From positions 1,329,001 through 1,393,000 of the forward strand of contig NC_092563.1 in the NCBI RefSeq assembly GCF_037975245.1: a stretch of 64,000 nt of DNA, in the 5' to 3' direction. Position numbers and translations under genes: made by a program. Positions 1-12,675 of this stretch are shown here, piece after piece (positions within the stretch are counted from its first letter, which is position 1; every line of letters starts with the position of its first letter). The stretch comes from Apostichopus japonicus (lineage: Eukaryota; Echinodermata; Holothuroidea; Aspidochirotida; Stichopodidae). A model generated the notes under the pieces. It was not told where the DNA came from and did not search any database. It saw nothing but the letters and a program-made list of their open reading frames with translations.

Positions 1-88
1 TTTAAAAATGGTCACACAAAATATCTGACGATGTTTTGATTTCCCGATATCATTACGTCATCACAGATTTGTTGAACAGATAGAAAGT

Positions 89-3000
89 ATGGCAGCATCC
101 ACAAACGATTCATCACCGCTACTTTCTGACATAAATGGGGACGATTTTCGCCCTGAAAGCAAACTACTTGGCAAATTCGGAGTAGCTCTCGAGCATAATG
201 TTACACGAAAGTTACAAATACGCGGAAACTTCTTGTCAAGAAATCCAAACGATGTCGAGAACGATGTTGTTGTCATTTTCGTGGTGGCTTTTGACACTAA
301 ATCAGGTGAATGTGTACATAATCATTATACTGCAGTGCTACTATTAGTACTAGTACTACAGTAGGTAGGGTATTTATTACAATACTAGGCTTAGGCTACA
401 ACTTACCCAGTCATGTAGCATCACTGCAACAGTAATGTTAGACGAAAGTTACACTTACCGGACGTTCCTCTCAAGAAATCTAAACAAACGATGTTGTTGT
501 TTGGTGTAGATTTTGGCACTAAGTCACGTGAATTTCTAATCTGTAGTTTAATTATATTATGCCAGTGGAACTGAACTTGGAAGTAGATTTTTATCTTCAA
601 TGACATGAGTTGTTTTTCATTTTTCTATTCATTACTTTATTTCTAATAAGCTTCTTTGCAATGTACCATTGTATATGTAGTTACTGCTACTGATAAAATT
701 GTTAAGTTGTGGCAGATAAGAAATGTCACAAATGGGCAATGCCATATCACAATGCAGAACAGTTTTGGTGACTACTGCATGTATGCACTAGCTAGGCCTA
801 CAGTATGTGACAAATGTTTAAAAGCTTACAGCCTGTTACTGCTGTTTGCCTACAGCTTGTTCAAAACTTTAAAAAGATGCCAACTGTGAAAGCTGATGGT
901 CATAAGGCTGAGACACTTCACAGAGTTATTAATGACACATGGAAGCCAAGAAACTGACTTACTCCTCCTTATAACGAAATTGAAATTGTTTTCGTGGGCC
1001 TCCCTCATTTGCAAAGCATTCTAGGCTGCTAATGTCTACATTCAACAGAAAGAGAAAAACAATGATAGTTGACCGTTTAAAGTGTAAAAAGAAATCATTA
1101 TGCAAAGTTAAAAACTACAGCTATCATTTCACTGGTAAAATTATTCAAATAATGAATTGTTGTGGGGAAGTTCAGTGGAAAGTTTTACCAAAATCAGTAG
1201 GGATGAAAACAACAACAAAAACTACCTTTTGTACTATCCAGTACTACTCCCCAATACAAATGTTTACATTATTAAAGTTAATTGTGATTTTCATCTTACT
1301 GTTTAGGTAACATTGTCGAGTGGTGTCTGCCAGACGATAATGATCTGGATGGTGTAGAGTTTAAGTCTATGCCGAGTGGAGCTCACACTACTGTATCTGA
1401 TTTCACGTAATATAAATTTGTTCTAATTCAACAAATACAAATTTAAGTTATGTTCCTTGAGACCAAATGAAACTTAGCATGTTTTGTCTTTCAGCGTTCG
1501 TGTGGCATCTTAGAAACTGATCTAATGATCTATGCTAGTTGTCCTGTCCTTTTAGTTGGCAAACCTCAGATGTTTAATGGAAGATTTCTAAAAATGTGAA
1601 TACTGTAGAAATACAAACTCAACTCATTGATTGCATGTTTCTGAATGGAAAACAACATATCAAAGTTAAATTTTGTGCCAAAAATCTTCCTTTAAGCATA
1701 TATTTGGGCTGAACACCCAAGACCTTTAAGGCAGTTTTCTATTTGATCTTGGGTACAAATTGTTGGATACAATTCCGTATCAAACTCTGCAAAAAATACA
1801 GACTTCTCAAGTTTTCCTCTAGAGAAGGAAGAAAACATTCAAAGGTTTGCAACTTACAACAATTCAAATACTTCTGGAACCAGAACTACGGTTTGAGTGG
1901 ATAAAGGCTGTGGTATTAGAAGCAATGAAACCTACCGTCTGGGAGGTCAGGAATGCGAGCCCTGGCTGGCTTAAGTAAGATGAGCTTTTCATCCAGGAGA
2001 AATCTATGGTTCTCTCATCTGAAATTGTCCACCTGATTGTTCTAAAGAGTTTCAAAAATGGTCGGGGAAAAAAGCGGCCCTTCTTCCTGGCTGATATTAT
2101 TATTACTTAACATTTTAAATCGTTCTTGTGACTAATACTAACTTTGAAAAGTGTCCAGGGGAAGATAGTGTTTAGAAACAAATAGAACGAGTAAATTATT
2201 ACTGAATAATACATAAATATGTTCATTTGATGGATGAATCCAGGAGGGTGACTTATTTTGATCAAATAACAATCATATGTATATACTCTACAATTCTGAG
2301 GAAAGTAAAAACAAAAGCAGACAGCTCTTTAAAACAGAGGAAATTTACCTTAATTAAAGCATTTTCAACGTCTGACTAGTACTTGTTTTTCCTCCCCTTC
2401 TCATTCCTGATTTCCTGAAGGTATTTCAAAATGGACAATTTATATGGTTTAAGCTGTTTTGCTAAGATGTCTGTTGACAGTGAAGCAGAGAGAGGCGCCA
2501 GAATGAAATCGGTTGGTCTGTTGTCGACGTCGTACACAAACCTCTATAGACATATGCCATTCCTTGAGTCTCAGGTCAGGTAAGGTAACTCGATACTCAA
2601 AATTAGAATCTCTTAAAACGCAATGAAATAAGATGAAATTTTTGCATAGATGTATTCCATTAGTTTTAGTAATTGCCTTTGGTTTCAGTCATGTACTGTA
2701 GGCATTTGATGTTTGAACTGAAGAAACCTTGCTGAATCATTTCTAAAGTGAGTATTAACTGTCGTTGTAGACTTGAAAATGGAATGGACTGAGATTTTCT
2801 CTTTTTTACTATCATTACAGTGGTATCAAATTTCATGCTGACAACCAGAAAAGGAGGTTTCATTTATAGTTGAGTTTTATTTCGCTCTTTCTTTCGTAGA
2901 CAGCAATTAGAGACACCTGGGAAATATGAGGGACTTGAAGCATTTTTCCACGATCACAAGTCACTATTACCAGCTACATTTAATGACGGTCCTCATCAGC

Positions 3001-6000
3001 GAAGAGCATCAGAGGCGGACAGTGGCGTTTCTGTTATCTCCTCACCAAAATCAGACCATGTCTTACCACACATGAGGGTGAGTTGTTTTAAATAGTATGT
3101 TCTTTGGATGGTGTGGGTGGGGAGGAGAGGTGATGGACAAACCTGTCCATCTGAATATGCTATTGTGAGTTTGTACATCGGTGTTCTCAAAAAAATGGAA
3201 ACTTGTTGTTACATATTGAGTGAGTTGTCATCTTGGCATCAAGACCAAACCAAGACAAACCTGTCCATCTGAATATGCTATTGTGAGTTTGTACATCGGT
3301 GTTCTCAAAAAAATGGAAACTTGTTGTTACATATTGAGTGAGTTGTCATCTTGGCATCAAGACCAAACCAAGTCATTCCTTATATGAAGATTGTGACCAC
3401 TAGTGTATTGTTTGGGTTGTGAAAGGGAGCAGGGTGGAAGTGGGGGGGGGAGGGGGCTGGCAGGGAGTTTCCCTTTGAAATTTAGGTTTCAATGAAACTT
3501 GCATTCATGATTGTGTACATGGGTTGAGAAAGAATATTTCAAAAGTAGAAAACAACACCTATCTTAATGTCACATTTTGCATGGGTTATCCATAATCTCA
3601 CCAAACAGCAGACCACATCTTCCATGACATGAGGGTGAGTGGTTACTAAGTACTGTAATTTTCGTGTGTTGGGTGAGACCAGGGATTTTCCCTTTCAGAA
3701 GATGATTTTTTCTATGAAAATTTGTATTCATGTTTGCACAAGAGGGTAAACAGAATTTCTCGTAAAGCAAGTGCAACGCGAACGTTGGTATGAGGATTTC
3801 ACATACTGTATTGAGTCCAAGAATCTTATGTGATCAAATATAATACTGTGATGTTAAATTAAGGTCAGCAATGAGATTAACTCATCCTTTGAATGCTAAA
3901 TACAAGAAACCCTCTCGTCACAGAGGGGAACCAATGGCTTTTGTTGATCATAAGAGTTGAAGTTTCAGTCAGAACATGATGTGTTTATTACACCCTGTAT
4001 GTTACTGTACTAGAAATCATACATATTAGCTCATGTTGTAGAATATCTGATTCTGATAATATTATGCAGGTATGATCGTAAAACATCGGAAACTCATTCC
4101 ATTCTGATATTTTGCTTCTTTAAGTAATGCCACATCTAGCTCAATTTGTTTTGCTTTTGCCTCTATGAGTTTGATGATATGCATCTCTCAATGTCCACTT
4201 TCCCCTGATTTTGAAGCATATAAGTTTCAAATTGGTTTCAGAGGTGAACACAGGAAGTCGCTAAAGGTGACTCATATAAATTTGTTTGTAGTCAGGAAAT
4301 GTACTCAGATTGTTCTACCGGAAGTAACTAGGAAACTTTATTGTGTTCAGTCAAGGAGGACATGTAGAAGTTGATAACTAAAACTAGCTCAATGCACTAT
4401 CATACACCAACATAAATAATTGAAATACAGGACAAAGGTTTTCCAATTTTTAACATAAGAGGATATTTTCTTGCCATACAGTACTACATATAATAAGCAG
4501 TGGTACTTTCCAAGTGAGTTATCTCTAATGTGTTTTAGTATTTATTCATTGTGTGTTTTAGTGTGTGTTTAACTAACTTTTAACACAGTTTTCATACTTT
4601 ATTTTATAATGTTGGCATCTTTATTATTTTTACTTTTCCCCATAGAAAATGAACTGAAAGATTTGTAATGATGATATTATCTGTGAGAAAAAATATATAA
4701 AAACAAAGTTACATGCAAGTTTTTATCTTTCATTTCAAGATTACTCATCCGGCTGGTTGCTTTGGACAATTCATCAATTTCTTTGGTGAAAACATCTTCA
4801 CACTTTGGAAGTATGTACTGTTGAGAAGAAGAGTTCTCTTCTTCTCTCCTCCTCCGATTGGGGTGGTCTGCTTCAGAGGTGAGATCCATCTACTGTCCAG
4901 TTCTCTTGTCAAAGCTTATGCCATAAATTGTGCTAAATTTACTGCTAATGGGATGACAGTGATCGGTCTTTTAATATGTTTAAACAAATAATATTTTCAC
5001 AGGTTAATTTTCTTACTACCATAGTTCCTTGATTGCATCAGAAGCAATGAAACATAGCATCTGGGAGGTTGTGGGCTCATGCCATCACCTGCAAAAAGTT
5101 ACTGTTGGTGGGTCTATCTCATCCAGGGGAATTTCAGAGTTTTAAAATCGTGTTCCAGATTGTAAGATAATTCCGAATGAGCTAAAACTATAGAGTGGAT
5201 TGCCATCTGATGTGAAGCACAAAGTCACAAGCTATTTGGCTTAACCCACATTCATCCGTGGCTGTTTTCAAGTTGTGAAATACATGTCTTCAAATTCTAA
5301 ACCATTATTAATATTATGATTAGAAAATACTAGTTTCATTGAGGTGTAAGTTTATTTGGTGGTCACTCTAAACTTTCATGTTTTGCCATATCTGTTGGTT
5401 CCCCATCTGTCTGTCTGTGCATCTGTAATTTTGTCTGTTATGTATTGTACAGAAGTACTCATGTACAAGTTTCTTTTTAATAAATAAACATATTTATTCC
5501 AGGAAATAACACATATCCTTTCCTTTTACAGTTTTTTTCTGGTCTTGAAGTATGAGCCTTTTTCTGCATACAGTTGTTTTTCATATCAAGGACTCATTGA
5601 GAGCTGTACTCAAATTAGTACTAATTATGTTTTCAAAGTGTGTCAAAAATGAAAGTAATCGAAGAAGACAACTGTCGGGAACTTTACAAAGGTCAAAGTT
5701 TTGACCCGTTTTGGGGAAGGGGTTCCTAAATGATGGTCCACATTAAGAGGGGTACATCCAGACACATGTTATTGGTATCACCTCATGACAAGTTGGCAAT
5801 TAATTGCTGGTGCACAGAGTCTCTTCTTCACCGTCAAATAAATTGCGGTTTTCGATGGTGAGTTCACGTTTTCTGTTTCGTCTTCGTCCTCAGTGTACTG
5901 TGCGTGTACGTTAGGGCAGTATGAGGTGGAACTTGAGACTAGTCCAGAACTGAAGCCGTATTTCTATATCAACATAGCAGATATTGATTCTGTGGAATCT

Positions 6001-6719
6001 GAAGTCAGCTACGTAGCATGTAAGTACCATTTTATGCTACTGTTGTATGGTATATAACCAACAGCCAAGAGGAACTGATACCGAATTAATCGTTGCTAAC
6101 ATTGCCAATTAAAGTAGGGCGATGAGTCAAAAAGTCAGACGCCGAGAGGGCCGCAGAATCAAGCAAGTCTCTGGGACTGGAATATTTTAATGACATATTT
6201 TGACAAGTATTTAGAACAACATGAAGAAAGAAGACAACAACAGAAATAACTGTTGCATTTTGATCTGTAAATACATCAGGTACCACAGAGAAGATCTTTC
6301 AAGAAAAGAAAACCCTGTATGATGTCTTTATCAACAACCAGGACATCACTACTCATATACCAAGGTTACGAGATATCGCAAAAATCAACAAGATGGACAG
6401 AGAGAAGTTTAATTTCCTAAACAACCAGAGGTGTGCTCAGATGTTTCGAGCCCAAGAGACAGGTGATGATGAGGTTGACGATGATCATCTCTTCTCCACG
6501 TAAGTTCATCCTCCTCTGGAATTACCCCTGCTGAGTATATATATAGATATATTATATTTATAGATATAAAATGAATGTGTCGCATGTGATATAACCCATG
6601 CACACCAGTAGAATCACTGTGGCTGAGTGGTGCAGACTCAGGTCTGTGACACGAAGATCCCGGGTACGATTCCTACTTTTGCCTGATGAGTCCCAAAAGG
6701 ACAAAAACAGTGACATGGA

Positions 6720-6751
<32 letters not shown>

Positions 6752-6870
6752 GGTTGGTTGGTTGGCATCTATCTTGGCGCAGAGTGCTCTATGTCCGGTG
6801 GTCTGCTGATCGCTCAACGTGTGAACTGAGTAACAGCTACTAGTGTTCTACTAGTCTCAACTAATTCTCA

Positions 6871-6908
<38 letters not shown>

Positions 6909-8407
6909 TACACACACACATATATATATATATTTATAAGTGAGACCATGCTGAACCGGTGCAACACACAAGGAAAAACAGTAAGGCAGGTTGGAAGAGG
7001 CACTTGTCTCAAACTTCAGAATCAAATTTTAATATTTGCTGCTTGAGAGTCAAGTACTTGCTTTTAGGTCCATTTGGATTCCTGAAAGTTATCTTTTTTT
7101 TTTCCCACTTTATTTATTTATTTAATTTTTGTATTTGGTAAGGAGTCATAAATTCCAGATGGTCCTCTATTGACTTCACTTGAATATTTGTCTACTATAT
7201 ACAGTATATATAAATATACCATACAGAGTGAAGGTCATGTCTATCTTTTATACATTTTATACAAAATTTAAACTTTTTCCAAAGTTTGGCAATCCTCAGA
7301 CATCTCCTTGATCTGTAACAAAATCATTTTTTCAATCTTCTAGCTATCTGACAAGCAAGCACCAAAACCATCTCAGTAGCTACATGCTTCGTCATTGAAA
7401 TTTCTACCAAACAAAGACTCATCTTTGTTAATAAGTTGAAATGAATAGCAACAGCTTTGCATAGGCATATGTTTGGGATTTAAATACAGCCACTTTCCTT
7501 GCTTCCAATATTACATGTTGCATCATATAGCAGAACTGAGGGTGAACAAGAAATTTGTTGTGGCAGGGGGCTTGGAGGGTTTCTGTAGACAACTCCTTGT
7601 GGGCTGTTGAAAGATACAATATGCAGTGTGGTGAGGGGCCCAGAATCCATGAGTGCAAGAATTTAGCTAGGTGTGCAGCATGCAAATTGCAACTAGTATA
7701 TTATGATATGTAAAACACAACATGCACTACCATATTGTACGCAAAGCACGTCAGAACACATTATTGCCAGAAGGTACCATGTGGTATTTTGCAAACATTA
7801 TTAGCAATCCAAATCAGGAAAGGTTTGCTCAAATTTCCCCCTACACTTAGAACCACCTGGTCCCCCTTCCCTTAGATCCCTTGTTCCCCATTCCCCTAAA
7901 ACCCCCATTTCCCCTTCCCTTAGACCCCCTGGTTCCCCTTCTCTTAGATCTATGGTCTCCTTCCCTTTTGCCCCCAATGCCTCCTTCCCTCAGACCCCCT
8001 GGCCCGTCCCTTTGACCCACTGGTGCCACTTCCATGATACCCCCCTTGAATCCTAGGCCACATTATGGGTAACAATACTTCCTAGTTCAAATTTGTGCCT
8101 TTATTTGAAGTAACTTGCTGTTGACTTCTTTAAATGATGCTAAATATATCAAACTAGCCATTGACACTTAATTTGTCTTTCTGAATGGCATTCACTCTAT
8201 CCTTTTAGATTTTTCATGGAGCAGAACAATCACATCTTCCAAACACTCCTGGATGTCTCCAAGTCAGTGGACAAGTCTTTAACGTCAGAACATATGAAGG
8301 ATATGGGTCTGGACCCCGTAGGTGACAGGCAGTTTCTCATGGAATTGTTAGAGTTGTATGGTATCGATGTCATACTAATGGTGGACAACCCATGCTGTCC
8401 AACGTGA
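89..8407 (+). CDS. DENND11: DENN domain-containing protein 11 (LCHN/KIAA1147 family), 8 coding exons
   Basis: Coding exons are 89-305, 1307-1406, 2421-2579, 2900-3077, 4740-4878, 5894-6019, 6280-6499 and 8209-8407. All have GT-AG borders and compatible phases, and together give 1338 nt or 445 aa, close to the roughly 455 aa of the vertebrate protein. Recognisable blocks in order are [14 protein letters not shown] (exon 1), [21 protein letters not shown] (exon 2), [13 protein letters not shown] (exon 3), [17 protein letters not shown] and SPPPIGVVC (exon 5), SYVACTTEKIF (exons 6-7) and the C-terminal [20 protein letters not shown] proteins generally act as Rab guanine-nucleotide exchange factors; for this subfamily the role is less settled, with links to neuronal recovery in vertebrates. 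The start at 89 is the first ATG of the reading frame, followed by the family's N-terminal SSPLL. The promoter lies off the left edge. Introns 1-3 and 5-6 hold no gene; introns 4 and 7 carry the repeats listed separately. Confidence 0.95.
1908..2080 (+). repeat. SINE-like dispersed repeat, copy 1 (DENND11 intron 2)
   Basis: This copy shares an ordered set of words with the copies near 5030 and 20070: GCAATGAAACCT, TCTGGGAGGT, AGCCCTGGCTGGCT, CATCCAGGAGAA, CATCTGAAAT and GGAAAAAAG. The best copy, at 20070, has a tRNA-like B-box (GGTTCAAAGCCC), so a tRNA-derived SINE is likely. This copy is decayed. Confidence 0.6.
3136..3371 (+). repeat. Perfect 118-bp tandem duplication in DENND11 intron 4
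   Basis: Two copies of a 118-bp unit (3136-3253 and 3254-3371) abut and read as identical, including a run of seven A. The lack of divergence suggests a recent duplication, or an assembly artefact. It lies just after the exon 4 splice donor. Confidence 0.9.
3585..3655 (+). pseudogene. Decayed duplicate of the 3' end of DENND11 exon 4
   Basis: This stretch resembles 3032-3100, the end of exon 4 plus its donor. Shared words are CTCACCAAA, CAGACCA, ATGAGG and GTGAGT, followed by related intron sequence. The copy keeps an intact GTGAGT donor at 3635 but reads differently in between, so it looks like a pseudo-exon inside intron 4. No acceptor was identified for it. Confidence 0.6.
5030..5260 (+). 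repeat. SINE-like dispersed repeat, copy 2 (DENND11 intron 5)
   Basis: It contains GAAGCAATGAAAC, TAGCATCTGGGAGGTTG, CTCATCCAGGGGAATT, AATGAGCTAAA and CACAAGCTATTTGGC, in the same order as the copy at 20070-20335. It is heavily diverged. Its tail aligns better with copy 3 than copy 1 does. Confidence 0.55.
6605..6720 (+). repeat. tRNA-derived SINE-like sequence (Ser/Leu-type head) in DENND11 intron 7
   Basis: An A-box (TGGCTGAGTGG, 6620-6630) and a near-consensus B-box (GGTACGATTCC, 6662-6672) are spaced as in a class II tRNA. No matching acceptor stem is visible, so this is a SINE head or tRNA relic, not a working tRNA. It runs into a TA microsatellite. Confidence 0.55.
6727..6934. repeat. 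Two TA/CA microsatellites flanking a short unique stretch
   Basis: (TA)n at about 6727-6751 and (TA)n with a short CA block at about 6872-6934. Between them is a TTGG repeat followed by non-repetitive sequence that I do not recognise. All of it is in DENND11 intron 7. Confidence 0.9.
7850..8035. repeat. C/T-rich minisatellite in DENND11 intron 7
   Basis: Degenerate units built on CCCTTAGACCCCCTGGTTCCCCTT repeat about eight times and end about 170 bp before exon 8. The reverse complement of the same unit occurs at 12535-12675. Open frames on the - strand here are repeat artefacts. Confidence 0.8.
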
Positions 8408-8645
8408 AGACCCTCAGAACAAGAAAGACGAACCTAATGCTGATCCCGTTCAAAGCACAGGCTTATATTCATAAGATCACTGCCTTAGATACCTAAGATA
8501 CAAACGTGTAACACTGAAATATATGTGAAGTGAACATGGTATCACTGGTGTCAAAACAAGACATAATGGATAAATAATAATAATAGGAAGGATGTGGCTC
8601 TTCTCACAAAAGTAAGATTGCTCAAAAGAAAGGAGTGTTAGTGAG

Positions 8646-9008
8646 CAAGGGCGTAGGAACCGGGGGGGCTGGGGGGGCGCCAGCCCCCCCAGTGAAAAAT
8701 GTGGGGGGGCGGAAGTATCATTCCGCCCCCCGCTCCGCAAGTCAGAAAACCCCTTTTTCATTTCCAAATGAGAAAAAAATCTCATTTGAAGCACCAAATT
8801 GCATCTAAGGCCAGGTGAAAATGCAAAATTATTTACAAAATGGAGTGGGTGTTGAAGTGTGCTATATTGCACCAAATTGCATCTGAGGCCACCTGGAAAT
8901 GCAAAAAAATTCCAAAGGGGAGGGGGACACCCCCTCCCCTTAGACCCCTCCCCCAGGCCGGCCATCAGTCTTCAGCCCCCCACTCAAAAGTACCTTCCTA
9001 CGCCACTG
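8646..9008 (+). mobile_element. hAT-type non-autonomous element, family 1, copy 1 (363 bp)
   Basis: It is bounded by a perfect 8-bp direct repeat, TTAGTGAG (8638-8645 and 9009-9016). Imperfect terminal inverted repeats are about 14 bp: CAAGGGCGTAGGAA on the left, and CAGTGGCGTAGGAA as the reverse complement of the right end. G-rich and C-rich subterminal tracts follow. The interior holds no transposase. 8-bp target duplications and CAG-type ends fit the hAT superfamily. It sits just downstream of DENND11 and has sister copies at 15697 and 61285. Confidence 0.9.
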
Positions 9009-9539
9009 TTAGTGAGTACTGTTCGGTTGAACACTATGAATAAGTAATTACACCAGACATATCTTCTCTTTACGATGGACACGAAACTTATTAAGAAACG
9101 ACACTAATGGCTTGTTACTCGTGGTTGGTCAAAAGAGGAACTATATTTTATTAGCAGTAACAAGTGCTTCCATATTTCACAGGGATCAGGAGTTGATAGT
9201 GCCAAAAATACAGAACAAAATGCTATAAATTGTCTACATCCTTATAGCCTGCTTTATCAGGGAGATAACAAATATTATAAACATTTTCATGAAACTTTAA
9301 GCTGTCATGGCAAGCCGAAACTGTCTTTCTCAGTCTATATAGTCTACAAATCATTTATGCATAGAAGATGTTTGACAGTCTTGTAATTCAGAGGGTATTG
9401 TCAGCCAAACAAATATTCCAACAAAAGGAGCTCATCCAACTGCGATGCTTCTGTTTGCTGTTTTACATTATTTGACGTAAAAGCACTGATACTAGACAGA
9501 AAAGAGATTGATTCAAGATTGTTACACAAGTTGTGTTAC

Positions 9540-10245
9540 CAACTGTGAATGAAATGTCTTAAGTCAAACTTATAGGTGAGTTCTTGTGTTTTCTGTTTTA
9601 AACGGCAGATATTTATATCAGCCTTGTAATGCTACCTTGTACCTACCTAGCTTACTTCAAGCAAAGGATATTGAGAGTTGCAAAACTGAAATTGTAGGTG
9701 ATTGTCGTTGTGACCTAATGCTTATGAAAGAGACTTAAGTCAACCTTGTAACACTAAGTGTGGGTGAGTTCTCTTGTCACCTGCTGTTAATAAAGAGACT
9801 AATTTACTCAACCTTTGAGGGATAAAAGTGTTGGTGAGTTTTATTTGACAGCTACTCATGAAAGATATCTAGTCAACCTTGTAACACTAAAAGTGTGGGT
9901 GAGTTTCCTTGTCATCTGCTCTTCATGAAATTTAGTCAACCAGTTGTAACAATTAAAGTTGTAGGTGGGTTCTTGTGTTACCTACTTTTAGCAAATGATG
10001 TTCAACCAACCTTGTAATGCTGAAAGTGTAGGTGAGGTCTCTTGTTACCTTCTTTAAGCAAAAGATATTTAGAGTTGCAAAACAAAACTTGTAAATGAGT
10101 TGCTTTGTCACCTACTGCTTATGAAAGATACTTTAATAAGTCAAGCGTGTAACACTAAAAGTGAAAGTAAGTTGCATTGTCAACTACTGTTAGTGAAATA
10201 TATTTAGTCAACCTTTGAACACTACAAGTGTTGGTGAGTTTCACC
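9540..10245. repeat. Degenerate tandem array, about 70-bp unit
   Basis: About ten diverged units carry the words AGTCAACCTTGTAACACTAAAAGTG, TGGGTGAGTT, CTTGTCACCTACTG and ATGAAAGATA. Spacing varies. It lies downstream of DENND11, possibly in its 3' UTR. No coding capacity is seen. Confidence 0.75.
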
Positions 10246-10440
10246 TTGTCACAAGTGTAGTAAGCTAAGTCTGTGTATGGATGCATTACATGTTGTAGCA
10301 CCATTGCAGCAAGCTAAATCTGTGTATGGAAGCATTACATGTTGTACCACCAATGCAGCAATTTAAGTCTGTGGATGGAATTATAACATGTCTTAACACC
10401 AGTGCATTTCAAGTTACACAGATGTAGCAAACTAAGAGCC
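10246..10440. repeat. Short tandem array, about 60-bp unit, 3-4 copies
   Basis: Units carry GCAAGCTAAGTCTGTGTATGG, GCATTACATGTTGTA and CACCAATGCA. It follows the preceding array directly but has an unrelated unit. Confidence 0.75.
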
Positions 10441-11154
10441 AGTGCTGTATCAGGGTACAATGTAGGCTTCACGTGTTAACTTCCTCATACATATAGAAAG
10501 TATTACAACGTGTCCGAACTAGGAGAACCAAAAATCTGTAAAATTTTCATTCCGTAATGAATATTCATAGAACAAATTTAAATGAAAGATTTTATTACAA
10601 GTATTATATCCCCCTACCCAACTGCTGAAAGCAATAAAAATAATTTTTACAGGTATGTAGATTTGTGAATATTATAAAATATAAATACTATTTTGAGAAA
10701 AATATCTGAAGGAAATTAACATGAGTAAACAGTAAATATGTTAAATTAGTTCTCTTCAAATAGTTTATTGTGAAAATGCCATAAAATATGTTGAATGTTT
10801 TTTGTGTTTGTACAAAGTATTATGAGGATTTAGGCTTTGAGTCTCTATATTTTAATGATAATGTTATTGATTCTAAACTAATCATGATTTTGAATGTTCT
10901 ATGGTGAATACATATTAATTCTTTAGTATCTCTTTAAATACTCTAAGGTTAACAAACCAGAAATAAGACCTTTCTTTGGTTGTTATTGTTTTTAAAGTTA
11001 ATTTTATGATTTTCCCTCTTATCAACATTCCATATTCTATGTTTTGAAGTAACTGCATATCACAAACATGTTTCCTGGGCAATGCACGCCATGTTTGAGA
11101 GGTTATTGGGTTTAAATTACAGTTATGAGTATTGGTAGTCGTTCCCAATATGAC

Positions 11155-11330
11155 AAAGGAAACCTACTGTGAAGTCTGTGATGTCATTTGTGAAGTCTGT
11201 GATGTCATTTGTGAAGTCTGTGATATCATTTGTGTAGTCTGTGATATCATTTGTGAAGTCTGTGATATCATAGTGAAGTCTGTGATGTCATTTGTGAAGT
11301 CTGTGATGTCATTGTGATGTCATTTCTGAA
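11155..11330. repeat. 21-bp tandem array containing TGATGTCA/TGATATCA
   Basis: About eight units of TGTGAAGTCTGTGATGTCATT. Each unit has an 8-bp core (TGATGTCA or TGATATCA) that resembles a CRE/ATF site with its CpG changed to TpG. The reading frame is open for about 61 codons only because the unit length is a multiple of three. It lies in the DENND11-SLC35C2 interval. Confidence 0.85.
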
Positions 11331-12534
11331 GGTGGTCTGTTCAGATTACCGTCTCTATATTCTTGCCCAGTTTTAGTTGGTATCCTTTCATTGTTAAAAG
11401 TTAGGTTTCAACTATAAATGAAGTTTTTTGTGTTTCATAATTTATTCTGCATAAGTAGCTACACCTAATACCTTGTGCATTTATTTTTTGTGTATTGCAA
11501 GGAGTGTTTATGCAGAAATGCATGATTTTGAAGGATTGTGGACATTTTGTCCTGTTTCTCTCAGTGTTGTTTTCAATCATGTGATGTTAAGTCAACTTCA
11601 ATTTACAAGGTATACCTTGGCGTAAGATTAGCAACCCCAGCCAAGAAGCTGTAGGTGGGATTTTGAAGTTTGTAGATAATGAGAATTGTATTTCTGAGAT
11701 CACTGGCTAGAATCATCTAGCTGTCATCACTAACCCTTTGTCTTTAATTAAATTCTCCGTCAGTTTTCTTTGTAATCCTTTGCTGATGACATGTTTTGTC
11801 AGATTCTTGACACTAGAAATTTCTCCAGAACTGAGACTTGCTTATTGTTTGTTAATTGTTCTGTAAAATGTTATCAACATTGAATACACACTGTAAGACA
11901 AAGGTAAAATAATATAACAAAATTGCATGTGAGAGTCATGTAAGATTGACAGTCTTATTCATGTCTGACCAGTGGTTTCTGTGGCAAGCAGATTTGGACG
12001 TACAAGTTTGCAGTGTCCCGAGAGCTTTCTTGTCCAGCCCTGAGGTATATGATAATGACCTTGATATCAGTGCTGGTGGATTGTCTGAACTTGTTCCTGT
12101 CTAAACTTGTCCAATAGTTGTAGATGTCTGTGTATAGATTCTTAAACTGTTGTAGGAATTCACAAATCAGATACTTGTGCATTTAGTCTGCCATGATACC
12201 TATAAATAAGAAATATATATGTTGCTTGATATTCTATCTGTAATGGTATCAGTGGTTTAAAAATATTGGTTTCTTTTTCCCCACTGTAATGTCTGTAAAC
12301 ATAACTGGTGAATGGTATTGAGGGGGGTTGAGGGAGGGGTGGTAGAGAGGGGGGCACTCATTTATTGTCTGTCTGTTTGCAGGGATTGCGTTACAGATTA
12401 TTTTCAGAACTGAGCTTATTTGTAAAATAACATTTACTTAATAGGATAACTACTTTACTTGTTATACCACCATTGAATCACTTATTGTTACCCTATAAAT
12501 ATGTTACTTAAAATAAAGTTTATGGCACCAGGAA

Positions 12535-12675
12535 GGGGACCAGGGGGTCTGAGAGAATAGGACCAGGGGTCTGAGAGAAGGGGACCAGGGGGTCAAAGGG
12601 AAGGAGATCTAATGGAAGGGGATCTAAGGGAAGGGGAACTGGGGGTCTAAGTGAAGGAGGACCAGGTGGGTCTCA
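12535..12675. repeat. Purine-rich minisatellite, inverted relative to the one at 7850
   Basis: Repeated GGGGACCAGGGGGTCTGAGAG and AAGGGAAGGGGA units. This is the reverse complement of the unit at 7850-8035, so the two arrays form widely spaced inverted repeats on either side of DENND11 exon 8. Confidence 0.75.

Noticed and set aside
8477-9047. Open frames of 62-162 codons over the region at 8477-9047, and similar ones at 15636-16091 and 61238-61513
   Set aside because: The same peptides recur wherever the family 1 hAT-type element sits. They arise from its GC-rich ends and are not transposase.
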